Assembly (NCBI RefSeq): GCF_900324485.2
Contig: NC_046655.1
Coordinates: 5,138,942 to 5,202,941, forward strand
Length of the DNA: 64,000 bases
From: Mastacembelus armatus
Taxonomy: Eukaryota; Chordata; Actinopteri; Synbranchiformes; Mastacembelidae
Reading direction: 5' to 3'
Part shown: positions 17,405 to 51,190 of the stretch, piece after piece
Layout of the letters: each line of letters begins with the position of its first letter
Numbering within the stretch: position 1 is the first letter of the stretch
Notes under the pieces: model-generated
Told to the model about the DNA's origin: nothing
Databases searched by the model: none
The model's input: the letters and a program-made list of their open reading frames with translations, nothing else
Translations under genes and position numbers: made by a program

Positions 17405-19902
17405 TCAGCTGCAGCAGAGCTGCTCTGACACCAGCAGGTTGTCATAGCCGTAGATCTCCAGCAGATGGAGCAGGAAGAGCCTGTCTCCGTGGGGATCCAG
17501 ACCCATGGCCCTCACGCTCTCCTGGGTCAGAGTGGGATCTGGGCCTTCCGCCACTTCATTCAGCGTCTGGAAAATTCGGTTGTTCTGCTCCAGAAAGAAA
17601 CTGTTAAAAATGAAAAGGCAGGTGAGACAGTTACTGTACTTATTTCTCTATTGGGTAAGTTCTTGATATTAATGTACCATTTCTGGCTGGCTGTTTAAGT
17701 GAATCATGCACTTACAGAATAAAAAGATCCTCTTCACTAGACACACAGTCTCCATTCTCCTCCTGGGAGTACAGCAACATCTGCCTACACACACACACAC
17801 TGTATTTCTAACAGTCCCTTTGAAGATAAGATTTACAAGATGTATAATGTATATTTGTAGTTGCTTATTTTGCATCCTCATTGGTTCCTAGAGTGGTTGG
17901 TTTCAGAGACAAGTTGATAGAGATGTGTATATACTGTTTGATTTCAAAAAGTTGAATTTCCCAAAACAACTTAGCCTTGTAGATTTTTCCGGATGTTAAT
18001 TAAACAGGAGTAAATGGTGCATTTGTGAGGCACTAGTTTTATCTGCAGAGTAATACACATTTCCAGCATAAGGATGTATTTTTAATATTTTTTTAAGACA
18101 ACACTGGAGTTCTGTGACATCAGTCAGTGGAAACACAGACAGTAACTGTTTGTAGATAAAAAAAAAATTCGGAATATCAGTGTTGGCCTTTGAATTCCCA
18201 CCCTGGTAATTCTTTCTGTTGCTGTAGCTACCTCTGTTCAGTGAGTTTGGAATACTTCTCCCTGTCTGAGGTGCTGAGGCGGAGCAGAGGCTTCAGGCCG
18301 TCTCTGTAGGTCTTTACATTCTGATTGTCTACATACACATCATACAGGTCCTTCTTCTCCTCAAAGATCTTCTCAGTAGTACCTAAACATACAAACAAAC
18401 ACACACACACACACACCCCATCTCTAAAATGTGAGGCACTGGAGATACTAGTCATATTTGTGACAGATATGTTTAATGAACTAACCAGCCTAGGCCTTTT
18501 TCTGTGGGCCCTTTTGCAAAGGTTAACATTTTCTAGCATCCACTTACATGCAACGTAGGAGAGCTCATTCTCCAGGGCGCTGATGTCAGCCACATTAACA
18601 TAGAAGAAGGGGCGGAACTCAGGCACGGTCACACCGACCCCGGGGATGGAGATATTTGCCAGGCAACAACAGCAATACACTACAAGGGAAGTGGGGGTGG
18701 AGGGCATAAAAATGATATGAGTGTGGGAGACAAAAAGGAACACAGGATGTGAACATGTGCATGACGTGTGGGCTGTCCAACACTGCTAGAGCTGGAAAGG
18801 AAGTGCATGTACGCTGACGAATTGTTCAGTCAGTGCACTTGTAATTATTAGGAAAAAGACAAAAATTTTGCAGCACGCAACCCATCAGGGGCCTTTCTGT
18901 GTGGAGTCTGCATGTTCTCCCTGTGCTTGTGTGGGTTCTCTCCAGGTTCTCTGGTTTCCTCCCACAGTCCAAAAACATATATGTCAGGTTGATTGGTGAC
19001 TCCAAATTGCCCATAGGAGTGAGTGTGAGTGTGTGAGGTTGTTTGTCTCTATGTGGCCCTGTTTAGGAATAAGTGGGTATAGATGATGGAAGACTAAATT
19101 CTGATTAACGGGCTTCAGCGCTTTCACTGTAAATACTGTGAAAACCCATATTGGAGTAAAAACATAAAAATAAGGCAAATATGAGCAAATGTCAAACTTC
19201 TATTCAAAGTGAATGAGTCCAGCTGTTTCTCACCCCTGTAGCACACCACGCCCACAGGCGGAGGGGAGAAGATTAGGATGCGTCTGCGGAGAAGCGCCAG
19301 TTTCCACAGCACCATGATCTGCTCCCCAAAGAAGCGGATGAACTGGGACATACAGCCTGCAGGGTGTGTGATCTGACCCACAGGTATTCACACACAGAAA
19401 CACACAGGGTTAGTGAGTAAATACAGTGGCAGAAGCCACAGACACCGGCTGCACATCTGTGGAAATGAAGATAGAAAAAGTTTGTCCTACCTTCATCTCA
19501 GGGTGCATGCTGTGGTTAATTGCAGCTCCCCAGGTGTTGGCAGGAAATGCAGTAACAACACCATCACCACTGGGGGGCAGGAGTGCCCTCTTGTCCTCAT
19601 AGAAGGCCTCCAGGGGGGAGTAGTGGCCCGGGGACTGAAGCTGAAGCCTTGGTCAGGTGACAAAGTAGAATACAGGCATTAAAAGTGGGAATTCTAATCC
19701 AAAAAAATTACATGATTTACACATAAAAAGGTTGTACTGACCATCAGCGAATAAGGGTTTGTGATATAATGATACTGGGCCAGTTCAAATCTTATCAAAG
19801 ACCAAGCAAAATCATCCCAACCAAACCAGCCGAAATCATTCCAGTAAATCACAATAAAATTAAAAAAGGGGGGAATGAGGATGCAAAAGGCACATGGTGC
19901 TC

Positions 19903-19947
<45 letters not shown>

Positions 19948-22900
19948 GAAACATCACCGCAGCAATTAGGCTTCAGCTGAACCACAAGCCTGCCAGCAAT
20001 GCTACACACTACAGATGGTATTTCACAGACACACTTCATTTGAAATGAGGGCAAAGGATTTGGCAAAATGTATTGCTGCATGCATTAAACACATTAATAA
20101 TTACAACATGGCCTGCAAAGGAATTCTTTGATCAGCGTATATACGTACTGATCGTCTCTCTCCAGCAACTGAGCAACTTCTGATTAATTTGCTAAAAATT
20201 CTCCAAACTTCATCCTCATTGATTAATAAATGTAGATGGAAAGAATTCTATCTTTTTAAAACCAATTCTACAACATACCAATGTGTGCAAAGAGTAAAGG
20301 GGTCTGAATACTTAGTGGAGCCGATGTAGGCTTACCTTGCTCAAAATGATAAGTTAGCGCCTCTATCACATAGATATATTGATTTTAAATGTGACTAATA
20401 AAACACTGAATGCATTTGCTTAGCTGTTACTAATGAATGCAGATGCAGTCTTGTGAAACAAATGACCAGATGCAGCCTTTTGTTACACAAATTAATGCCT
20501 GTGACCTGGAAAATGATTCAGTAACACCAAGTCTAGACCACCCTGAACCACTGCCACTGTTTCACCAAAGCACAGAAGAAAAAGAGCTGCTCAACATAGC
20601 CAGATCCTGACTACAGCTACAGAACAGGAAGTTATTTATATTAAGGCTTTGTTAATTATTCTCAGTCAAAATAATCAAGACTGGATATGTGGGTTTCATG
20701 GTACCTTGGTGTTAAAGCCTCAGCCATCTAGAACTGACTGTTACATTGACAGGTGGTAGGACTGTAAGTTAATTTTTCAGTCAACTGTTCTGTTGAACTG
20801 AGAGTTATAAACAAATGTTATGCTGCAGTTTTTCTGTGATAAAACACATTGCCATTTATCTTCCATATCCATCAAGCATAATTAGCGTTTCCCTGTAAAA
20901 CTAATGAGTTCCACTAGCTACAAGTGCCAAGAAAAGACGAGGGCAAAAATTATGTCGTGAGAAGGCAAAAGAGAGTATGAGAAAAGAGTGAAAGGCGCCT
21001 ATCAGTTTCTACATTTCTTAATCGCCTTATGACCAACAATGAGCCCTTTATATAAGAATCAGACGAGTGCCGTAGCAGTCAGCAGATGACAAATCTGGAG
21101 CGAGCTAAGTTGAGATTGATGAGTAAGGAGCATGACCATTGCATGATCGCAGGGTCAGGAGAGGTCAGAGTGTGGGAACTGTGGAGGGGGAAGAGAGGAG
21201 GATCAGGGAAAGCAGAGAGAAAGAGGAAGTGACAACCAATGAAGAGGAAGTGCACCAGGATGTAACACTGAAGCACACAGGCCTGTGCACACCAGCACAG
21301 TTAGGTAATGGATGCAAAGTGTTGCTGGAAGAGTGTTAGAGAAAACAAGAGTGATACAAAGTGTAAAACTGGTCTTTTGAATTGAGGGATAGGAAAGAAG
21401 AATTGGAAGTAGGTTAACAAGACGAGAATGTGTAGACAGACTTTCAGTAAGTCTTAACAATCCAGCGACAGGCCACTCTGTTGTACAAACAAGTACCTCT
21501 TACCTGACCTGGTGTTCCAGAAAGCTCATGTAGCGGTAGAGCAGGGTGTAGGAAGGAGACAGGATCCCTACCGACTTCATCCTCGCCCCCCTCTCCACCA
21601 TGCTCTCCACCGCCATGTTAGCAAAGCAGGCAAGGCCGAAGTAGCATCCCTTCCGGAAGTAGCTGCGGATAGAGTAGGTAAGGAGACAGTCGAAGCCATG
21701 AGTCATGAAAAGCAAAAGCGCTGCCAGATGGCTGTGCCTTTTTTTTTTTTTTTTTTTCTTGCCAGTCAACACTTTGTCGTTCTGTCCTCCCAGGAGAAAG
21801 ACACCCTAATCATCAAAACGAGCTTCATCTGCTTGGTTGTGTCCTTTAGGTTATAAAGATATTTGGGTATTGTTGCTTGCTTACACTGAACCATGCACAC
21901 ACTTACATGAAGTCTGTGGTGACTCGGTGGGACCCGCTGGCAATGGCTTTGAACTCCACTCCCTCCAGGTCCATGTCTTTGGGCAGGCACCACTCCAGCA
22001 TGTTTCCTATAACACCCACACAACATAGAGATGAAAATAAAGCTCACATGCAGGCACAGGTGGTAAAAATACTGTATTATCATCATCATCATTTCATTTT
22101 CTGTACATGAAACAGCAGTGACAAAGGCCGGCCGGATTCTTTGGAATTCATAAAGTGTCGGGTGAGGGCTGACGCTCGAGCAGCAGCTGAGCAAATATGG
22201 TCTGATAGGAGCAGAAAAACAGAGGAGGTGACTCAGCCACTGTGGTTTTTTTAATCTAATCATTAGATACATGTGTCAGTCAGTAGTTTCTGCAGAAAAT
22301 GGGAGTTGCTTGGTCGTCAGTCTCCAGAGCCTGCAGGTCTGTGTCACTGACTGGGCCTAGAGAACACTGGCAGCTGAAGATGCTGTCTTGACTCTTAGAG
22401 AGCCATTGTTGACTTTAAGATTTGTGCTTAAAGTCAACATACCAGTCAAAGCCATTCCCTGTACAGACGAACCATTATTAAAGGTCACAACCAGGTAAAA
22501 AAAAAGGAGGTAGCAAATCAAAATGCTTTGATTTGTGATTTTTTTTTTTTTTTTTTTTTTGTAATTGTAATTAGTCCTAATTCTATTCTAATGAATTCTC
22601 TAATTCTTCCAGTCTACCATGCATACTGCAGAGTCGACATTTAAATCTCATTTAGATAGCTTCCAAAATAGAAACACTGGGCTTCGGGGTGCAGATTATT
22701 CCTTTCAGTGAACATCTTGTATGCATGCATTTGCACCAAAATGAAGATGTGTTTTGTTGTGGTGCTACAGCAGAAATATATTACCACTTTACCATTAACA
22801 TGAGTTATTAACATAACTGCACAGACTCATATTTCTGTGTCTATGCTAAATTCTGCTCATTTAAAATTTCAAATATTTAATCCTATGGTTCTCAAATTGA

Positions 22901-23598
22901 TTGGGTAAGTAGACTATTTCACAGGGGCTTTGTCTGCTCTGTATCCACAGAAGATGACCAGGCTTTTAATAATGTCTGTAGTCTGGTGTCCAGGTCAGAA
23001 AAAGCCACACCTGTAGGAGAAAGGTCTGCAGAAACATGCGCGGTTCACTGTGGGCGTCAGACACAGGGCTTGGTTGACGGCTGTTTTGATTCTTTCCTAT
23101 TTAATCGCATCATCTTTTTTCCCATTTTCTGTGAACATTTTGTATTTGATGTCATATCACAATGATAATTACATGTTTCATATTTTATGTCCCACCTGAT
23201 CTGGTGTTGAATGTAACCACAAAGACCGACACAATCTGGTCCCTTTCCTCCCATTTCACCATCCTGTCTTCCAGCGACACTTCCCTCGGTCCTGAATCCG
23301 AAGGATGCTCCTCCTTGTCAAAACGCAGCCCTTCATCCGTGCCCGCCTGGGTGCTGCAGGTCGCGGGCGGGGCGCTGCAGCCGTCTACGTTAGAGACGGA
23401 CCTGCTGGGAGTAGGACCCCCCGGACCGCTACTCCACCCAAACCCCGGCGCGGGGCACGCTGATAAGGCACGGCTGTTGGAGGGGCTCGACAGACGGTCC
23501 TTAGCGTGAGCCTCTGCCGGTGCTGCACCGCCGGGCTGCTCCGCGGACGGAACCTCCTCCCAGTCCAGCAGAGGGGCACGGTCCGACCGCTCCACCAT
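17405..23598 (-). CDS. dennd11: DENN domain-containing protein 11 (KIAA1147-like)
   Basis: Member of the DENN family, whose better-known members act as Rab GEFs; the exact role of DENND11 is poorly known. Nine minus-strand exons: 23196-23598 (start ATG 23596-23598), 21907-22006, 21504-21662, 19491-19647, 19234-19372, 18548-18679, 18232-18382, 17716-17784, 17405-17600 (TGA 17405-17407). They sum to 1506 nt, 501 residues, with consistent phases. The N-terminus [17 protein letters not shown] is followed by a low-complexity linker and [14 protein letters not shown], the start of the DENN module. Diagnostic blocks: [89 protein letters not shown]. The C-terminus ends [10 protein letters not shown], comparable to the human end in CCP. 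It looks intact and is divergent from arl1 across 676 bp. Confidence 0.95.
18880..19095 (+). repeat. teleost dispersed repeat in dennd11 intron
   Basis: Contains CCTTTCTGTGTGGAGTCTGC, ATGTTCTCCCTGTGCTTGTG, TTCCTCCCACAGTCCAAAAA, GGTTGATTGGTGACTCCAAA and TTGTTTGTCTCTATGTGGCC in the order of a very frequent fish repeat. It is the upstream part of the same consensus whose tail sits at 11,940-12,024. Moderately diverged; the 3' end (AAGTGGGTATAGATGATGGA) is shortened. Confidence 0.6.
19906..19943 (+). repeat. (CA)n microsatellite in dennd11 intron
   Basis: Uninterrupted CA run of about 19 units in the intron between exons 3 and 4 of dennd11. Confidence 0.95.
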
Positions 23599-24170
23599 CC
23601 TGTCGGCGGTCCCGCGTCGTCAGTCTCACCGCGGATTGTAAATGATGTCTCAGCCGACAGGCACCAGGTCCATCCGTGGACAATGACAACTCAGAGCAGT
23701 GTCCGCATCGTGAAGTGACTCCGTGCGGCTCGGAGCGGCTGCACTTTGCATCAAAAATCAGTTATTTGCAGAGCAGCTGTCACATCGAGCTTTGATATCT
23801 TTCTACTCTGAGGTGATCATAAATTTTGATGCTGTTGACAGGGCAACTCCTTTTCGTATAGTCTGAGCTGCATTCAAGACAATCCACCAGTGACTGCCAC
23901 ATCCCCTTCAGTAAATACAGCTTTTGAACATTTGGAAACACGGATCTTGAATGCACCCTGTCCCGGAGCGTCGGACTCAGACCTCTCTCTGTCAGCCGCA
24001 CTTTCGAGGACAGGAGTTCTGTTTTTATAAGCTATTGCAACCCGCATCCGCTTGTAGAAAATCTAAAAGGTTGTGACTGTGTAGTATCGATTTTAAGCGT
24101 GAACTATTAGCCGCAGCTGATCAGTTTAGACGTGACGAAAGTGGCGAAGTAAAATCCATTGGCGAGGTGG

Positions 24171-24192
24171 TGACGTGTTCAGGGACACGTCA
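24171..24192. promoter_or_regulatory. inverted TGACGTGT pair upstream of arl1
   Basis: TGACGTGT (24171-24178) and its exact reverse complement ACACGTCA (24185-24192) are separated by six bases, about 80 bp before the arl1 start codon and within the arl1/dennd11 divergent promoter. The core TGACGTG is the binding motif of ATF6/XBP1 (UPR element) and also contains a half CRE. An inverted CCAAT box (ATTGG, about 24158-24162) lies just upstream. Function is inferred. Confidence 0.5.
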
Positions 24193-24273
24193 GCCACACG
24201 GAAGAAGAAGAAGGACTCCCAGTCCAACCAAGCTGCCCCGTGTTTCTCTAATTAGGAACGTGGTTTTGTCGAA

Positions 24274-30113
<5,840 letters not shown>

Positions 30114-30564
30114 AGGCTCCCACCCAGTCTGTATATACTCCTGACCTTTGACCCTTCTGTATGAAACCGTGTGACTTGCCCTTCCCCACATCCCATCCTT
30201 TGGATCAGTGATGACACTCCTGCCCTCACCTGAAGCCTTGGCCAAGTCCTTCCAATGCCTTTCAAGCCTGGGACTGAGAAGCGAAGGCTGCAGTAACGTA
30301 TGGACACCACACAGACACTAATCCCAATGGAAGGTTTTAGAGAGCTGTAGGAGTTGCAGGATGTTTCTTGCATGTTTTGAAAATGCATCAGTCGATTGTT
30401 CAAATAATTCTTAAACAAATGTTGCAAGTTTATTATCAATTTGTAAACATGTCTGCTCTGATAAATTAGCATGGACTAAGAAATTAACTGCAGAAGCCAA
30501 GAATTGTCACAGTTGCAATTATCTGTTTTAATGGTGTTAGCTTGAGATAAAACCCATTTTCTCA

Positions 30565-31230
30565 TGATGATGGGTTAATTTTCTTGTTTCAGTAACAAGA
30601 CAATCATGAGGAAATGACTTTTGTGTTCTTGAAGTCACAGTATGACTATAGAGACCTCCAAAGTGAGTGTCAGGTTTGTTTGATCACGCCTGACTTCAGC
30701 CTTTGAGCTCACCACCCTGACAGTTGGGGAGGATCCATAACGGAGGTAAGCTTACCCATGACTTTTTAACAGGCCTTATTTGAGGAGCTGCTGCCTGCAG
30801 CAGAGATGGGAGTTGGTCAAGCGTTCATCTTTGGCTACTGTAAAATGATAGTGTCTAATGCAGCAGAAAATGACTTGATGTTCAGATATGGATCCATAAC
30901 TGTGCATCAAGTCATTTTTTTGCTGCATTTACATCATTAGACACCATTGTTTTACAGTAGCCAAAGATGCTTTAGACAACAGCTAATCAAATAAAGCCTG
31001 TTAGAAAGCCAGAGATGAGCTTTACCTCTGTTATGGATCCTCCCCCCAGTCAGGGTGGTTATCCTAAAGGCTGAAATCGGGTATGATCAAACAAACCTGA
31101 CCCTGGCATTGGAGGTCTCCATAATCATACCGTGACCTCGAGAACACAGAAGCCATTTTCTCATGATAAACTGTCTCAAGAAACCAGCCATTTGTTTTTC
31201 TTGTGCTGAAGAGAGAGATTAACCCATTAG
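30565..31230. repeat. long inverted repeat (fold-back element), about 300-bp arms
   Basis: The left arm (about 30565-30886) and right arm (about 30899-31230) are imperfect reverse complements, centred on the perfect 12-mer TATGGATCCATA at 30887-30898. Matching blocks from centre outwards include AATGACTTGATG/CATCAAGTCATT, TTTGGCTACTGTAAAA and its complement, GAGGATCCATAAC, TCAGGTTTGTTTGATCA, GAGACCTCCAA, and an outer GGGTTAAT. The arms differ by scattered substitutions and small gaps; I judge roughly 80 percent identity by eye. No coding capacity. The likely class is a non-autonomous fold-back or MITE-like DNA transposon. It lies just downstream of arl1 and may be part of its 3'UTR; the right arm holds an AATAAA at about 30990. 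Confidence 0.8.
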
Positions 31231-31261
31231 CACAAGAAAATGTCTTCTTGTATCTGAACAA

Positions 31262-31550
31262 TTTAAAGGGTAACCCTGGTGTTTTGTTTCAGTTGCATTT
31301 CCCTTAAAAGTCAGTGGGGTGACTGTAGCTTGTGCTGATGATGCTATCACCACGTCGGAACTACAAGAACTATTAAATGGCAGCCTTTGGGTCAATAGTG
31401 TTGGCCTCTGAGTAAACACGATTTCAGTACATCTTGTTACTCTAGACTAGAGACAGTGAATGCAAAATTAGCAACAGCTATTGAGTCCCTACACTGACTT
31501 TTAGGGGAAATACAGCAGGAGAAAAAAAAGTTATCCTTTAGCTTTTGATC
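31262..31550. repeat. second inverted repeat (MITE-like), arms about 80 bp
   Basis: Left arm about 31264-31344 reads AAAGGGTAACC, then GCATTTCCCTTAAAAGTCAG. Right arm about 31462-31547, in reverse complement, reads AAAGGATAACT, then GTATTTCCCCTAAAAGTCAG. Both continue with related AGCTTGTGCTGATG / AGCTGTTGCTAAT blocks towards the middle. No open frame of note. The terminal AAAGGGTAAC resembles the ends of small fish DNA elements. It starts only about 30 bp after the larger palindrome. Confidence 0.65.
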
Positions 31551-32698
31551 TGGAGATAACTGCATTAAAAAAAAAAAAACTACACAGTCGTTCTCGAATT
31601 CCATAATGAATAAACCAGGCACTTTAGCATCCCTGTAGTCCGAGGTCCTTGCTGGACACTGCATCTTTTCCCAGAGGGATTAAGTCTTTGCATGCCGTAA
31701 AGCCAGAGGATGGGTAGTATCTGATGGACACCAACATCAGCAAAAAGATGCAAGGCAGATCCACTGGAAGGTAGTGTTTGCCCCATAGACACACAGCCTC
31801 AGCTTTGACAGTGAAAATGCTGGTCCTGGTCCTGAGACAAAGAGACATGGTCACTTGCAAAGAAACTGCTTGACAAGAAAGTTATTAAACAATGTTTATA
31901 ATATGGACTAATTACAGTAATATAGCATTGAATTCCATGTTAAATGCAGTATATACAGTATAAACTACAACATGGATAAAAACTGATGCCCTGTATGAAA
32001 TGGCTAAGGGAAAACAATTTGGCTTCAAACTGTGACAGGTATCTCTCTACATCTGCTGTTTGTCCTGTGTTGCTGCAGCCTGTGCTGGTTTTTGTACTAT
32101 AGTCAGGCAGATGCAATGTCTTGGATTTCTGCTTTTTTCAGTTAACCAATTTGTACAAATAAATAAATACATAAATAGAGTAGGGGTTAAAATGTTTTTT
32201 TTTTCCATTGAATTCCTTGAATGCAGCTTTGGCATATTAGTCATTGAGTTACTGAACACTAACTGTATGCTCAAAGTTTCATGGTGGTGTATTTATAGCT
32301 GCTTGTACAGTGAAAATGACTCAGTAAACATTGCTGTCAGTGATTGTACCATTATTGTGTTCAGACTCTTTAATTTTCAAATTGTAATATTATATAAATA
32401 CCACTAATGATCATGTCTATTTTAGTTAATATGTACATCTACCCACACAGGATATAAATCTGAGACAGTCCTACAATAAACAAAAAAATACATTTCAGCT
32501 CTGGATTAATGTCACTGGTGATACAGACTCTGTTTGATAAAGTCTCCTAATTCCTTTCACATAGATGAGAAAAGATGGATTACATTTTTCCTCACACACA
32601 CTCTGAAACATCTGTTTCTGTCTCTTTCACAAATGGCATATATGAAAAGGATGTTACGACGAGTAAAGTCAGGTTACCTGGTGTCCTTGATAAGCAGT
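31551..32698. other. 3' flank of utp20, no gene seen
   Basis: Between the inverted repeats and the utp20 stop. Two overlapping minus-strand frames (31580-31792 and 31624-31860) show no domain and no supporting splice sites. The rest is AT-rich, probably utp20 3'UTR and spacer. Confidence 0.5.
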
Positions 32699-49789
<17,091 letters not shown>

Positions 49790-51190
49790 CTTTGATTCGG
49801 CGTTTCATAAAATACAGACCGTCTCCCAAAGATCCGCACAGAGATTAAAGCGACTCATGAAAACTACGATCTGTTGTTTCTCTCCTCGGGAAATATTTAC
49901 ACACACGCCGACATCAGGAGGCAGCCATGATGGCCAAAGCATCATGGGATATTTTTCTCTCCGCATGGCGGACGAAGAGAAACGAGGAGGCGAGAGAGGG
50001 ATCCGTCCTTCACTTCCGCCTTCGCTCCAACCTGTTGGTTCAGGTACATGTTAAGGTTAGACTAAAAACAGTACTTTGTATGAATAAGGTGAAGTGACTT
50101 AAAATAAAACACAATATACACCTTTAGTTTTAGTATGTGACTGTTAGCTAATATGTAGTTAGTTAGCTGAGTAACACACTTAGACAAGATATAGCGTTAG
50201 CTAATGTTAGCCACCAAGCTAGACCCTGTTCAGAGTAATGTTACTGCTACTATTTAGCTTTGTTGAACTGATTATAGTGTCAATGGGGGACAAGTACAAA
50301 AGATACTTTGTTACCTTGGTAGATTTCAGAGGTCTTTGCGTCCTTGGCACCAACTTCACATAACTCCAAAGAACTGTAAAACGTTTGTGTACATTCAAAA
50401 ACTGTAATTATTGCAAATGATTGCATACTGTACTGTGCAAGTACAAGATAAGAACTCAAATAAACAGGTTAATGAAAATATTTAAAATGTGGTCACAGAG
50501 TGGGAAGCCAATATCACAAATATGAAAGGAATGGAGTACTTGTTGGTACATGAGTACAAAAAGTATTTATGTGTTTTAAGCAAAATAATATACATGACAC
50601 GTTTTTGTCAAGGTGACAACATGGTTTAGGATTAGGGTCAAGGTTGGGGTTAGACAAGCAGTGGTGGAGTAAAATGTAACTCACTTTCCTGAAAATAAAA
50701 ACAAATGTCTGTGTGTTCAGAACTGAACTGATAGTTTTCATCCTGTGACGGGGAAGCAATTTATTCTCCTGGTCTCTCTCACCATTCCCACATTCATCTC
50801 AACATCCATACTGCTCCCTTTACCAGCTCCCTCACTCCTCCTTCAACAGTCTTCACATAAACATGAATCACAAAGATTCAAGGCAGTAGCAGCGATGTAG
50901 CTGGTTCTTCATTCTGAATGATTTGATCTTGAGTGAAACTACAACAAATGAACCATATACTCTTCCTTCTCTCTCTCTCTCTCTCTCTCACTCACACACT
51001 CACGCACTCACGCGCACTCACACACTCACACACTCACACAAGCCTTCAGTCTTGTTGGCTCAGTACTGAGTGAGCAGGTGAAGTGCCAGGACTTCCATCT
51101 ATTCACAGGGGACTGTTTCTGAGTGCACATGAGTTTGAGTAACTTTCTGGATAGTTTTAAATTCCAGCTTTTGGTCTAACTTCCACCAAA
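49790..51190. promoter_or_regulatory. divergent utp20/slc5a8 promoter interval
   Basis: A 1.4-kb interval. The utp20 side (49,790-50,050) is GC-richer and holds CCATGATGGCC and GCATGGCGGACG, which resemble YY1 sites (ATGGCGGC type) common in ribosome-biogenesis promoters. A plus-strand frame starting MADEEKRGGERG at 49963 is not supported as a gene. A (CT)n/(CTCACA)n tract sits at about 50,969-51,040 before slc5a8. Start sites cannot be placed. Confidence 0.45.
50969..51040 (+). repeat. (CT)n and CTCACA-type microsatellite upstream of slc5a8
   Basis: A CT run passes into ACTCACACACTCACGCACTC-type repeats, about 150 bp before the slc5a8 start codon. Confidence 0.9.

Noticed and set aside
23162-23718. 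Plus-strand frames opposite dennd11 exon 1
   Set aside because: GC-rich antisense shadows of a verified exon.
31580-31860. Minus-strand frames downstream of utp20
   Set aside because: They follow the true utp20 stop, have no recognisable domain, and adjoin MITE-like repeats.
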